DNA from: Sodiomyces alkalinus F11 | Lineage: Eukaryota; Ascomycota; Sordariomycetes; Glomerellales; Plectosphaerellaceae | Length of the DNA: 64,000 nucleotides | Assembly: GCF_003711515.1 (NCBI RefSeq) | Contig: NW_021167080.1 | Span: 3,074,155 to 3,138,154 of the forward strand | Reading direction: 5' to 3' | Notes under the pieces: model-generated | Told to the model about the DNA's origin: nothing | What the model saw: the letters and a program-made list of their open reading frames with translations, nothing else | The model's database searches: none | Program-made: the position numbers and the translations under genes | Shown: positions 1 through 12,400 of the stretch, in pieces | How the letters are laid out: each line of letters begins with the position of its first letter | Numbering within the stretch: position 1 is the stretch's first letter

Positions 1-1953
1 GTGCGAATGGGCGTGCATGTGTTGACGGTGGGCATGCGGTAGGGCGGACGAAGGAAGAGCGTACGACGACGCCATGGCACCCAGTTTCTCACGGCCTGGC
101 GGTGCGAGGCTCCAGCCAGGGAAGCTATGGATAAGGGGGCGGGGGGAAGCCTGCTGTCGCTCCAAGTTTCGTCTCTGATTTCTTGTTTGTTCACTGCCAC
201 GGCCCACGGTCTTCAAACCTCGGAGCGATTGAGCGTGCTCGAGATAGCTGGCGGTATTTCGCTGGTATCGTGCGCCGCGAAACGGGCGTCGTGTGTAGTC
301 TCGGTCTCGTAGTAGGGTCGAGATGAGATGTCTCGGAATTTGTTGATTTGTTGCCCGTCGCTTGAACTGAAGGTGCGTGTCTCGCCTCTCCTTCTGGTTA
401 TTGTTTCTGTGCTGTCTTAAGGGACACTTGATCCGCTGTACAGGAGAGGGAAGAGAGACCAAGATGAAATGACGAGATTCGGAAAGGTGGAGGACAAGAG
501 AAGAAGAAGACCCGAAAGACACCGACCCTCAGTCTCAAGAGGGAAGGTGGCTCGACTGATCGAGTGTTGCCGTATTTGCGTTCGTACTAGTTACTGGCAT
601 AATTAGTAGGTGATATGCGAATGGCATTATGGTCTTTACCGTTATCCTCCTCCCCTTTCTAGACAGAGAAGACAGAGAGGTGCTTGGGTTTGACCCGCTG
701 TCGGCTGCCCGCTCCCAACTCCCCCCCCAAGCTCTCCTCTGGGCCTCTTCTCTCCCAGTCAACCCCTGCAGAATCCACCGGGATGGGCCCCACCAGATGA
801 AGAAAGCGGACACTGGACTGGGGCACGTTCTCGTCCAAAGCCGTTCTCATTGGTGATGTCTCTGATGAGTAGGGGGGGAGGGCAAGTTAGCCAAGCCCAG
901 AACGCAGAACGCCGGCTTGTCCGCAATGGGAGGTCGATTTGCATTGGCTGCGTCTGAGCCTGAGCAATTGGGGGAGCACGCGATAAACGTGCGTCTGTTG
1001 AGATCTGCTCTTGATGGCTAATAAGGGATGTAGGTGTATTGCTCTTCTTGCCACTTTTATTCGTATATTGTAATTCATGTGTCTTGTCGTTTTTTCCGTC
1101 GTTGGACTAATTATAAGGTAAGAGCGGTGTAAAACTCGCTGCTGTACGGAATACTGTACGTACAGAGTAAACACTGGCTATTGCTTCGTACTTGGTACCT
1201 CCTACCCGAACCCGCGACCGGTTCGCGAGTCACGCGAATGTTTGCTTGACGACCTAGGTACTTACTCTCTGTATCTCTACCTTACCTTATCGATCCTTCG
1301 ATGATGAGATAATACAAAGTACGTACCACGTCGTCTATGGGCGACTGGGCAACCAGAACAATATATTTTGAGGGGAAGACGAAGACGAAGACGCATCTGC
1401 ATCTGCAGTGCAACGCTACAATAACTTGGATACTTCGACCTTTATCCTTCGCGCATGGGAAGAAGCAGTCCAATTGTGCATTAAAGAATCTTTCAGGAAC
1501 CAGACAAACCATCAGAATTCGGCTAGTGTCTTTTGGGAATCTTTTCGGTCTTTTCATCTGACTACCCGTTACTGAAATATGCGTAACATAAGAATGTGTA
1601 CTTTATTCTAATATCCGTATTATGCTCCTCCCGATTCTTCTTATTAATTGGCCTGTCACCGAGCCACACCGAGCTGTTCAAGTGACACTGTTCGACGTAA
1701 CACGGCAGCATCTCATCAGTGATCTTTGATTCTTATCTCCTCTTCAACCACCACCCACCAGCATCCCGCCATAGCAAGTCCTGGACTTCTATCTGATATG
1801 CTCTCTTCAGGCACGGGAGGATAATGTGAATTCCTATTCTCAACCCATACCCGCATCCCTCGACGCCCCTGGACCTACGAACCCCATGAGAACGTGAGAC
1901 CGTGAGAACGTGAGAACGAACAGGACACGACCACCACCACTTCTCTCGGCAAA
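1..1953. other. gene-free left flank and ALG1 upstream region
   Basis: I see no supportable gene here. Open frames on both strands are under 100 codons, overlap one another and lack recognisable motifs. The stretch from about 1020 to 1730 is richer in A/T than the coding regions around it. A few TACCT/AGGTA-type short palindromic strings occur near 1250-1290. The last 200 bases are the presumed promoter and leader of ALG1. The first part could belong to a gene cut off by the left edge, but nothing proves it. Confidence 0.6.
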
Positions 1954-3452
1954 ATGGGGTTACTTGGCCGCCTGATGCTGCAAGTTGTCCTTCTAGCCAC
2001 ATGGGCCCTTGCTCTCGTCTTTCTCATGTACAGGCCTACCCGATATAGGCCGTCACCCGATGCCAGGGACGATCATATCCAGGTTCTCGTCCTGGGAGAC
2101 ATAGGAAGGAGCCCGCGCATGCAATACCACGCCATCAGCGTCACCAAACATGGGGGCAGAGTCGATCTCGTCGGCTACCACGAGAGTCCATTGCACCCTC
2201 GCCTAGACGGTCACCCGACGGTCAACGTCTTCCCGCTGCCTCCGCTGCCGGCTCTTCTCCAGTCCAAGTCTCTGCCGTTCTTCGTCTTGGCTCCCCTCAA
2301 GGTGCTCTGGCAGATGCTGTCCATATTTTACGTGCTGGCATACACCACGCCGCCAGCCCGTTGGATTATCATTCAGGTGGGCTTTTCCTCCCTCCTTCTC
2401 ACATGCCTTTTTTTTTTTTCTCCCTCCTTCTCCTGGGCTAACAGCTGCAGAACCCCCCCTCCATCCCAACCCTCCATCTAGCTCTCCTCATCTCCATCCT
2501 CCGCGGCAGCCATCTCCTCATCGACTGGCACAACTACGGCTGGTCCATCCTCGCCACCACGCGCGGCCGCGCCGACCGCTTCGTCCACGCCTACCTCGAG
2601 TACGAGTCCTTCTTCGGCCGCATCACCCCGACCGCCAACCTCACCGTCACCGACGCCATGGCCCGCCAGCTGCGCCGCCCGCCCTACAACTTCACCAGGC
2701 CCATCCTCACCCTGCACGACCGTCCCGCCGACACCTTCCAGCCCATCAGGGACCCGGCCCGTCGGGCCTCCGTCCTCGCCCGCATCCCGGAGACCCGGGA
2801 CGCCGCCGCGAGCATCGTGCGCGGCGACGTGCGGCTCGTCGTCAGCAGCACCTCCTGGACGCCCGACGAGGATTTCGGCCTCCTCTTTGACGCCCTTGTC
2901 TCGTACGCCGCCGCCATGACCATGTCGTCGGAGGAGGAGGAGGAGGGAGAAACCCAGAGGAGGACCACCACCACCCCGAACCCCCTCTTGGCCGTCATCA
3001 CGGGCAAGGGCCCCCAAAAGGCCATGTACGAGGCGCGGATCGCGCGCTGGACGGCCGAGGGCCGGCTGCCCGGCGTGCAGGTCCGCACGGCGTGGCTCGC
3101 GACCGAGGACTACGCGGCGCTCCTGGCGTGCGCCGACCTGGGCATCTGCCTGCACCGGTCGAGCTCGGGCGTCGACCTGCCCATGAAGGTGGTGGACATG
3201 TTCGGCGCCGGCCTGCCGGTGGCGGCGTACGCCGAGTACGAGAGCTTTGGGGAGCTGGTGCGGGAAGGGGTGAATGGGTGCGGGTTCGCGACGGCGGCGG
3301 AGCTGGCGGAGGTGCTCGCGCGGCTCCTGTGCGAGGAGGGGAGGGACGAGCTGGCGGGGTTGAGGGAGGGGGCTGTGGAGGAGGGGAGTCTACGGTGGGA
3401 TGCCGAGTGGGATCGCGTGGTGGGGAGGGTTGTTGGGCTTGTTGATCCGTGA
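1954..3452 (+). CDS. ALG1: ALG1, chitobiosyldiphosphodolichol beta-mannosyltransferase
   Basis: Transfers the first mannose from GDP-mannose to GlcNAc2-PP-dolichol on the cytosolic face of the ER, an early step of N-glycan precursor assembly (family knowledge). Two exons, 1954-2376 and 2451-3452, join in phase 0 to give 474 residues; the join restores the family segment IIIQNPPSIPTL. One N-terminal membrane anchor spans about residues 5-27. The family motif IDWHNYGWS follows shortly after the splice, and a GT4-like C-terminal domain contains LHRSSSGVDLPMKVVDMFG. An acidic low-complexity insertion (six Glu, then QRR and four Thr) lies in a surface loop near residue 235. The intron (2377-2450) has a T-rich tract and a CTAAC branch site. 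Start chosen as the first ATG before the anchor. Function confident; loop insertion is lineage-specific. Confidence 0.93.
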
Positions 3453-4754
3453 GTCGTGTTGTGCTGTGCTGTGATGCAGTGTACGGATGGACATGCAGTG
3501 ATGGAGGCGCACTTTTCTTGCTTGGAGCTATACCATATACTATAATTATCTTACGAGGACAGCAAGATTAGCCATGGCGGGGGAAAAATCATTCAAAAGA
3601 GAGTGAGACAAAGAAAGAAAAACAAAAAAAAGCACAAAAATGAGAGCGCATCTTCTCAGACGGGCCCATCGCAAGCTGATTCAGGGGAGGCTCGAACTCC
3701 CGACCTTCAGTGTACTGCAACCAGTTTTGGAACTGACCGATGTTAGACTGACGTGATAACCAACTACACCACCGAACCTGCGAATTGTGGAAATTGCGTG
3801 AGCGATTTTTGCCATATTTTCCTAGCGCACAGTGGACAGTGGGACAGTGGACGGGGGATCGTGAAGTGGCTTTGCTCACTGCGCCTCAGGGGTCTGTGGC
3901 TGACAAGGGGTCGGGTCAGTTGTCAGTTGAGCCTCGACTCGTTTCCTCCAGCTTGAGCATCTCCTCCAGAGACACAGCAACTCGTCTCCTCTGTTCCGGT
4001 TGTATAAGAAGCATCCCTCCCGCAGTATGCTATATGCCACGCGCTGTTGGCATCGCATCTCCCCTCGTCGAATGTAGTTGGCCGGTGTGGCAGCGCAAGG
4101 TTGACTGACTGTTTGCACATGCACCCAACCAAAAGTCTAAACCAGTAAGCCTATCTTTGCCGCCGAGAGGCCGCATTCCTTGTTGTGATATCTGTTGCAG
4201 ACTGTTTCAGGTCGCTGTTGTGGCTTCTATTTCCATGTGCAAGTCCCCGAATAAGGAGGGAAGCCCACCTCCGCCTCAATCTGCAGGTCGCCAAGTCGGC
4301 CGCCGTTGGCGCAAGTTGTAATGAACGACGAGCCACCAGCTACATGCAATGCAGGAGGCCGACACCTTCATCAGTCTTCACACGCCCTGTCGTTGGTACA
4401 GGGAACTGAAGTGGAAGAACTCGGCCAAGGTATGCGCCAACCTGACCATGCTTATTTTCAAGTTCCCTCCTTTCGAGGCTGGGTATCCCATTGCTGTTCT
4501 TCAACGTATATCAGAGGCTCGCCACCTCAAACACTTATAGTTCATGCTCACCTCTATCCAATGCTCCCAAACTTTCATCCATCTCGGTTGATATCAGGCT
4601 CAGGCTTCCCCATCTCTCAAGACACGGCCAGTTGTTCCCATCATACCACTCTCCCGCTTACACCAGCTACTCTACTTCCTCCTGGACCTCTCTCCGCTCT
4701 CCTCGGCATTGCAAGCTGCTCCAAGACGCGCCAAACGTAGCACGAGGCGACAAG
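3453..4754. other. spacer between ALG1 and dynamin gene, holding a tRNA
   Basis: Apart from the tRNA-Val gene, this 1.3-kb spacer shows no credible coding region. Frames of 60-140 codons near 4300-4750 run into the dynamin start but carry no motif, so I treat that part as promoter and leader. The final 150 bases are rich in C and T (about 4610-4690), as is common in front of fungal start codons. Confidence 0.6.
3677..3778 (-). tRNA. tRNA-Val (anticodon AAC) with a 28-nt intron
   Basis: Read on the minus strand, the sequence folds as a cloverleaf. The acceptor strands GGTTCGG and CTGAATC pair (with G-T wobbles), the D arm contains AGTTGGTTA, the anticodon stem TCAGT/ACTGA encloses loop CTAACA-C, and the T arm is GGGAG-TTCGAGC-CTCCC. 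The anticodon AAC (U33, A34) reads valine codons. A 28-nt intron interrupts the loop after position 37, the usual place for nuclear tRNA introns; without it the tRNA is 74 nt. No CCA is encoded, as expected for eukaryotes. Other isotypes do not fit the loop. Confidence 0.9.
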
Positions 4755-7377
4755 ATGGGCAGCCTTCACCAACAAAAGACCGTCAACGCCATCGGCGGCG
4801 ATGTCTGCGTCGGCGTCATTGACACGCTCCGCGAGCTCGGCATGGCCGATAAAGTGTCGCTGCCCCAGCTTGTTGCCGTCGGCGACCAGTCGTCTGGGAA
4901 GAGTTCGGTCCTCGAGAGCATCACCGGCTTCGCCTTCCCCCGTGCGCCGGGCTTGTGTACTCGTTATGCTACCCAGATTACCTGCCGCCGGGATGCCGTC
5001 GAGGGGATCGATATTTCCATTATCCCCCGTTCCGACTCGAACGAGGCCCGCAGGGAGCGCCTCAGGGGGTTTAAAAGGTCGCTCGGGGTTGATGACCTGG
5101 CACTGGCGGGGGTGTTTGCCGAGGTGGGCGTTTTTCTTCTTCTTTTCTTTTCTTTCTTTTCTTATTCTTGTTCTTCTTCTTCTCAGTCTCATTCTTTACA
5201 CATGCATACTCTGTCCTCTGGCTCATTTTGGGTGTTCCCCCGTTTTCTTAGGCCAACGTCGCCATGGGAATTCGAGTAAGCCTGGACGACGACGACCCCG
5301 GCTCGTCCGAGCTTACCACCTTTTCCGAGGATATACTCAAAATAGAGATCAGCGGACCAACTGTAAGTTACAGTAACGTCTCCAGGGCAGTGAAACCCCC
5401 CAAACCTCCTGACAGCAAGACCAGCAACAACATCTGACCGTCATCGACGTGCCCGGCATTTTCCGCACCGCCACCGAAAACCTGACCACGGAAGACGACA
5501 TCCTTCTCGTCCGCAACATGGTCAAACGGTACATTGCCGACAAGCGCACCGTCATCCTCGCGGTCGTGCCCTGCAACGTCGACATCACCACGCAGGAAGT
5601 CCTGAAGCTCGCCAAGGACGTCGACCCCGACGGGCTCCGGACCCTGGGCGTGCTCACCAAGCCCGACCTCGCCACCGAGCGGGCCACGCAGAATGCAGTG
5701 TGCGACTTGGTGAGGGGCAAAGTGCATGCGCTGCGTCTGGGATACTACGTCGTGAAGAACCGGGGGTCGGACGATACCGACAACGACGACGACGGCGGCG
5801 GCGGCGACGAGGACGGCAAGAAAAAGGGCAGCAGCAGCAGCAGGGAAGCGGTGCTCAGGAAGCGGCATAATTCCGAGAAGGCCTTCTTCAGCGGGGCGCC
5901 CTGGTCGGCGCTCAGGCATACCAACAGGCTGGGCAGCCAGGGCCTGTCGTCGGCCTTGCAGATCCTCCTCCGCGCCGTCACGAAGAAAGAGTTCAAGAAC
6001 GTCACCGCCGACCTGGAGGAGCACTTGCGCGCTCGGAGCGCCGAGCTCGAGCTGATGGGCGACGCGCGCAACGATGCCGGCCAGCAACGGCGGTACCTGG
6101 GCCGGGTGAGCAACGAGTTCCAGACGATGGCTAGCTGCGCTCGCCAGAGTCAGTACGCACGCCCCCTTTTCTCGCATTGGGATCTGCGGCTCGTGACGCG
6201 CGTTGTCCGGCTGCTGGAGGATTTCGACGACGCTATGCGGACGAGGGGGCATATGCGGAACTTTGAGGGAGAGGCCAAGTTGGAAGGGCTTGTTCCAAAG
6301 TCGGAAACGCTGGCGGGGCCGATGCCGGAGCCTCCTTCTGATTACGGGATGTTTGAAGAAATTCTGGATGAGCATCCCGACCTGTATGCCATTCTGAAAG
6401 AGGTCGATTACAAATGCCCAGAGCCGATCAACGAGTCGTTGATGAGACACATCGAGAAGGTGTACAACGATTCCCGTGGCGTGGGCTTGGGAACTGTAGG
6501 TTGGCTTTTTTCTTTTTTTTTTTCCCCCTTTTTTCCCCCTTTTTCTTTTATTCTTTTTTTTTTTTTTTTCAGTTCAAAGTGCCTTCGAGTCGACTAACGC
6601 ACAATATCTACACTTGTACAGTTCTCCGAGGCAGTCCTGCTCGAGGTGTTCAAAGAACAATCCAAAAAGTGGAAGCCCCTCGTCCTCTCCCACGTCAGCA
6701 AGGCGATCCTGATCGCCCACGACTTCATCTGCCGGCTCCTCATCGAAGTGTGCCCGGACGAAGAGGTCTACGGCCAGCTCATGGACATTCTCCTGCGCGG
6801 CAAGCTGCGCGACGCCTACAAGCGGGCCATGGACCAAGCCGAGCTCCTGCTCAGCATCGAGCGCCACGGGCAGCTCATGACGATGAACCACCACTTCAGC
6901 CACAACGTGCAAACGGCGCAGGGCAAGCGTCTGCTCGAGGCGCTCGACAAGATTGCCGACGGGGGCGAACCCGTCCTCCACCATAGTTACGGCAACCACC
7001 ACATGCAGGGAAGAGACCTTGACTCGTCTGCGATGCTGCGCGTGCCGCGGGCCGCCATCCCCGGGGTGGTGGCGGACAAGTCCAACGCGGAGCTCGTGCG
7101 GCAGGAGATCCACGACATTTTGCACAGCTACTACGAGGTGGCGCGGAGGCGGTTCGTCGACGTGGTTTGCCAGCAGGTGGTGTTCCATCTCCTGCTGGAC
7201 GCCGAGGACAGCCCGCTGCGCATCTTCGGGCCTGATCTTGTCATGGCGCTGGATGAGACGCAGCTGGAGGCCATTGCGGGGGAGGAACTTGTTACGCGGC
7301 GCCAACGGGAGCAGTTGGAGGACGAGGTGGAGAGGTCAAAGAAGGCGGTTCAGGCGGTTAGGCTGGGTGCTCGGTAG
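4755..7377 (+). CDS. dynamin-superfamily GTPase (fungal Mx/Vps1-like branch)
   Basis: Large GTPase of the dynamin family, which self-assembles on membranes and uses GTP hydrolysis to remodel them. Four exons (4755-5123, 5252-5362, 5425-6495, 6622-7377) give 768 residues, all joins in phase 0. Motifs: G1 GDQSSGKS at 43-50, switch region with LCTR near 67-70, G3 DVPG at 168-171, G4 TKPD at 238-241. A middle/stalk region follows, and a GED-type helix ends the protein (about 680-768). The loop after G4 carries an expanded Asp/Gly/Lys/Ser low-complexity insertion around residues 275-300. The protein lacks an obvious PH domain or Pro-rich tail, so it resembles the fungal paralogues often labelled Mx-like rather than Vps1 or Dnm1. 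Target membrane cannot be inferred. The third intron (6496-6621) is packed with T tracts. Confidence 0.9.
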
Positions 7378-8221
7378 AACAGAGGGATGATGTGGTTTCT
7401 CTTCTGCGTCTCTTCTTCTTCCTTTCTTTCCTTTCCTTTCCTTTCCTCTTCTCTTACTGAGAGTCTCCTATGTATCTATGACTGAGTCTAAGAGTCACAT
7501 GTTGATAGTCTGTTACAGAGGAAAACCGTATAATGATGAATGGACTTTCTTTTACCCTTTGTATTCCCCTTTGACAACATATCATGAACAATAAACTGAA
7601 CAAACTCAACCCAACTTGGAATCTGTCAAGCTACTTATAGAAACTGACCATTGCATCAAACAGAGTGACGTTAGCCCATCATGGGAACCAAGCAACGGGC
7701 CGCCATCAGGGGTTGCAAGAGATATTCTCAAGGCATCAGTCTAACACAACTGCATACGTAAGTGGTAAAGCTCTTTCCTTACATGGTACAGAAACGTAGT
7801 TGGCTCTTCTTGACAAGTCCCAACTCAAAGGGCAACTACTCAAAGAGGAAGTTGCTCTTACAGTAGTTCCGGCAGGAGGTGATTCAAGTTAAGGGATCAC
7901 CCCTATTCTGTTCGTTCCAATTTGTTTACATTAACCATAACCAAGGCAAGAGCGCGCTCCTTCTCCTTTTTTTTATCATGCTGCTCTTTCCGTAACCAGA
8001 GATCACAAGAAGTAATGGCCCTTTTTTCAAATCAATCCTCCCTCCTCTCCCAGGGGCTCTCCAGTATAAATATCCCTCTCACCCTCACTCTTCTTCCTCT
8101 TCCTCTTCTTTCTTCTTCTCCCAAGCCTCTCCATCTCTTTGCCCAAGCTTTCCTTGCACCTAGGAGAGCAAGAATCAACATCAACACATCACCGAACATC
8201 ACCAACATCACCAACATCACC
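7378..8221. other. spacer before small secreted-protein gene
   Basis: No gene is supported. A pyrimidine run of repeated TTTCC units lies at about 7420-7455 just after the dynamin stop. The right half is the promoter of the cyanovirin-like gene, with a TATA-like box and a long CT-rich leader (8075-8145) followed by an ACATCACCA-type repeat just before the start codon. Confidence 0.6.
8065..8072 (+). promoter_or_regulatory. TATA box of the cyanovirin-like gene
   Basis: The octamer TATAAATA lies 150 bases upstream of the chosen start codon and is followed by a CT-rich tract typical of fungal transcription start regions. A clear TATA box suggests a regulated, possibly strongly induced gene. Placement is by inspection only. 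Confidence 0.55.
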
Positions 8222-8963
8222 ATGCGCTTCCTCTTCCTGAGCTTTGCGGCCCTTGCGGCTGCCAACTTCCACGAGCATTGCTGGAACATCAAGATCAACA
8301 CTGACCGCTGGAACCACTCCCCCCTCGAGATGGCTTGCCGTGATTCGCGCACTGGCGATATCTGGTACAACGAGCTCGACCTGAACAAGTGCATCACCAA
8401 CGTTGATGGTAATATGCGTTGGAGTAGAGAGTGAGTCTTTGTCTTTTCCTGATTGTTCATGTTCTGTTTGCTCTCCCTTTCTCCCTTCAACGTTCTCGTT
8501 ATTGCTTCATATGTCTATCTATCTACCTATTCCTTATTCCCCTTAAGACGCTTGAGCATGGTCATGGCAAAGGTTGTGCATTCACTGACTCCATGCCGCT
8601 CTATTCCCATAGGGGCAACTACTCTCATTCTGTCGAGAAGCTCTTTCTCGACAGACGCGGTCCTGGAATCGACCTCACCCGTGTCATGCTGAATGGTAAC
8701 TGCCGCAAGGACTCTGGTAACCCTCTTTTGCCTCCTACCTGGTGGTTCTGCGCCATCAATCTCTGTACGTCGCCCTCCTCAGCAATATACCCTCACCCAT
8801 GAACGAACGACCTTACCAACTAACCAACAATATCTTCACAGCCGAGGAAGTCAAGGTCGACCGCGGCCAAGTCTCCTGCCTCGGTCAGAGGTCTCAGATC
8901 GAGCGCCCCAGCGCTCAGGAGGAAGCCGAGCTCAAGGCTCAGATCGGGGGCGCCCAAGAATAA
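8222..8963 (+). CDS. small secreted cyanovirin-N-homology (CVNH)-like protein
   Basis: Three exons (8222-8430, 8613-8764, 8842-8963) give 160 residues. A signal peptide is evident in the first 14 or so residues (MRFLFLSFAALAAA), so the mature protein is secreted. Two internal segments follow the CVNH pattern: LDLNKCITNVDGNM in the first half, and GNYSHS...LNGNCRKDSG...INLSEEVKVDRGQVSC in the second. CVNH proteins are small, often sugar-binding, and common in filamentous fungi. Deviations are a Val where the second repeat usually has Cys (GNYSHSV) and an extra loop DRRGPGIDL. The tail after the last Cys is charged and probably disordered. The gene sits between housekeeping genes and ends 470 bases from the convergent IML1. 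The family assignment is by pattern only; an unrelated Cys-rich effector-like protein is the alternative. Confidence 0.65.
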
Positions 8964-9432
8964 ACACGACGACCCTTGTCCTTTGCGCAGCTTCGCTCAT
9001 CTGGACGAAGTCTGCACCACAGGAAAACTTGCTTCTATCCCATCCACATGCACCTTTCCTTTCCCCTCTGCCCAAGGTAACGAAACACCTGCGATTCTTG
9101 ATCATGGCAGGCTTTTCGTCGCCTCTTCATGGACGGTCGGAACATGAATCGATCAGTAGGTAGCTTAGCCTTAGGGTGGACACAGCAATAACAACATGGA
9201 TCTGGGTGACAACATGGCAGCCTCTCTCTCATGTGATGCATTCATGCTATGTGTACACTTGAACAGAGATACGACATCATATATAAGAGCGCAGTGAGAA
9301 TAAAACGGAGAAAAAAAAAAGGAGACAAAAAAGGAGAAAAAAAAAAACCCCCCCCCCCCGGCCGTAGTATGGCAAACGCCCCCTTCATCCTTATCCTACC
9401 CGTGACCCGAAACACCCATAGACCAACACTTT
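8964..9432. other. convergent 3' spacer with A and C homopolymers
   Basis: This 469-base spacer separates the ends of the cyanovirin-like gene (+) and IML1 (-). It carries A-rich runs from about 9310 and a run of roughly ten A followed by about eleven C at 9340-9360. No gene is seen; it presumably holds both polyadenylation regions. Confidence 0.6.
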
Positions 9433-12400
9433 TCACAAGAAGCCCGGCGAAGAAGGACCCTCTTTCTTCCCACCCGACTCAGCTCCGTCCACCGCCTGCC
9501 CCTGCTGCCCCTGCTGTATCTGCGACTGAATCTGCGCCTGCACGCTCCCCCGCCTCAGCAACCTCATCCCCGAAAGCACAGGACTACTCATCATCCCCCT
9601 CGCCGTCGTCACCGTCGTCGACGCAGCCGCCGGCCCACCCCCACCCCCCGTCTCCCGCATCTCGCCCAGCACCCGCTCCGGGAGTCCCAGCGTCGGGATA
9701 CTAGCCTCCGGCACGGCATCCAGTCCGCCCGGTCCGCCCCCGGACGCCGACGCCGAAGAAGACGGGGGGTAGCCCAGCGCGGCGCTCGGAGTCGAGGAGG
9801 TCGCCGCCGCAGGAGCAGGGGGTTGACCCGCGCCGTCGAGGAGGTCCTTATAAAACGCCCCCAGGGCTTCCGCGTTGGAGCAAAAGCTGACCAGTTGTTC
9901 CTTCACGACCTCGGGTTCGGCGCCGAGGCCTACGGAGGAGGCGCGCGCCATGTTGGCCATGTTGTGGAGGCTGCTGCTGCTGCTGCTCGCGTTGGCGTTG
10001 GTCGCGGAATTCATGTTGGCGGTGGGGGCCGGCGTGAAAGTCCCGGGGAGCGGGGAGGCAAACGTCGAGCCCGACGGTGTGGCGGTCGGGGGTGCCGAGT
10101 AGTCCGCCGGCTTGAGGAACGGTGAGTTGGCTTCCGGGATGCCGTACGGCATGTATGAGCCCACGGACATGATGCGGTTATTCGTTCCTCCACCACCAGC
10201 ACCCACAGCCGCAGCAGCAGCAGCAGCAGCACCACCACCACCACCACCACCACCACCACCACCACCACCACTACCGGCCATCTCTCCCGCCTCCCGCGCC
10301 TCCTTGAGCTCCTTCTCGCGCGCGCTCGCCGCACGGTTACTGAACAGCCGGTTCGCCAGGAAGAGAAAGTCCCCCTCGTCGTTAATCTCCGCAATCAGCG
10401 TCCCGCTGCGGTGGATGTACTGGTTGTACTTGAAATCCGGCTTCCCCCACGAGTAGCTGACCTCCACGTCGGCGGGGAAATTGGACGCCGCCTCCTGGTC
10501 GAGCACAAAGTCGAATTTTTTGAGGATCGCCGTCTGGTACGGGTGCCGCCCCGACGCCGTCTGCAGCGTGAACGACCCGGGCTCGTAGTACGTCGTCGTC
10601 GTCGTCGGCGGCGGCGTCGGCGGCGGCGGAACCGCGAGCTTGACGACGAACGGCCGCCGGAACGGGTTCGTGTCCGTGATGGTGCACGCCTCGCGGATCG
10701 GCACCTCCACCAGCCGCAGCCCGTACGTCGCCGCCTCGCGCGCCCAGCCCTCCACCGCGTCCTCGATCAGCTTGGCCGTCACGTTGAGCCAGTCCAGCCG
10801 GATGTGGTAGCAGTTGTCCGGGTTGTGCAGCCGGTCGTAGTGCAGGTCGATCCGCTCGGGCCGGTACGACCGCTTGCGCGGGTCCACGTCGTACTTGATG
10901 ACTTTGCTGAGCACCACCTCGGGCTTCTTCTTGACGCTGAAGAAGGTATGGTTATTATTGTTCGGCGGCCCGGGCGTGTTGGTCCCCGAGATGGGCGAGT
11001 GCTCGTCCGCCACCGAAATCGCGCCGCGTGGAGAATCGCGCGGCGTGGTATCCGTGAGGGGCGTGGAAGGGACCGACAAGTCCCGCTGCTTTCGCGAGTT
11101 GAACCACCCCGGCGGGTGCGCGTGCGGCTTTGCGAATTCGCTCGCCATCTGGTAAAAATACTGCCCATCCCGGAAAGGATGCCTCTTCTCCACGTGCACG
11201 AAGAGGCCCCGTCCCTTGTCCTTGTCCTTGTCCTTGTCCTTGTCCTTTTCGTCCAGCCTGTCGTTCTTGCTCACCATGAGCATATTCCCCAGCTGTTCCG
11301 CTTCCTGGCGGCTCTCAATGTCCTCGAAATTCCCCAGAAGCCACGTCGTCATGTCGGACCCGATGAAGCAGTTGTAGTGCAGCCGCAGGTGCCACCGGCG
11401 ATTCTGCAGCTTGACGCCCCCGTTCTCCACCGGCTGCTGGATGGCTTCGGCCAGTGCCGCCACATTCAGACTCGACTTGCGAAACCGTTCCCGGCTGGTG
11501 ACGAGCTGCCCTTTGCGGGAGGCCATCTCCGCGCCCTCGAGCAACGGAAGCGACTCGAGCTCGGCCGCGATCACCGCCGACGGGTCTTCCGTCTTGTACA
11601 CGATGTCCAGCGGGTTGAGATCCCGTTTCCTCTTCGAAGAACCGACGACCGTCTGGAACCGCCGCTCCGACGCGGGGATGTAGCGGTTCCTCTGCCACTG
11701 CAGCGACAGCCGTCGGATGCCCTCGAGCCGAATCTCCTCGGGGCTATCCCCGTGCTGGTTCCTCGGCACATGCGCGTTCCGCGGCAGCATGGGGATCAGC
11801 ACGAACCGCGCCCTCCAAAACCGCAGGTGCTCCGTCAGCTCGTCGCTGTGGCCCGCGAGGTACGAGTCGATGTAGTTCCAGTTCCGCTCGGGCTTCGGCG
11901 TCAGGATGTCGATCTCCTGCGTCCGGTACGTCGAGTCCAGCAGCGTCCGGATCGCGGGCTTGTAGATGGGCCCGGCGCCGTCGCCGTACGGCCGCGCGAT
12001 CGACTCGGTCGGCTTGCGCACGAAAATGTTGACCTCGACCTCGGTCCCGTTGACGCACGACAGCTGGTGGATCGTGTTCCCCACGGACATGAAGATGCTC
12101 GTGCCGTCTTCCATGGCCTGGTTGCGCGAGAAGATGTCGGCGATCTTCATCTGCTTCTGGCCGAACGCCCGCGCCACCGACGGCCCGATGACGAGCTGGA
12201 ACCCCTGCGAGAACCGCAGGCTGATGAGCTCCCGGATGAAGTCCTCGCGCGACTTGGGCTCTTCGGCCATGGGCGTCTCGTCGTCGGCGTTCTGCGCGAT
12301 GATGTACGGCTGCCGCTGGTACTCGCTGTCGAACTGCGCCTTGGTCGGGAAGTGCTCCGTCGTCAGCGGCACCGCCGCCGGGCAGCACAGCGCCTTCCAC

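Noticed and set aside
1954..2481. ALG1 as a truncated 175-codon gene
   Set aside because: A 74-nt intron with branch site and correct phase joins it to the rest of the enzyme.
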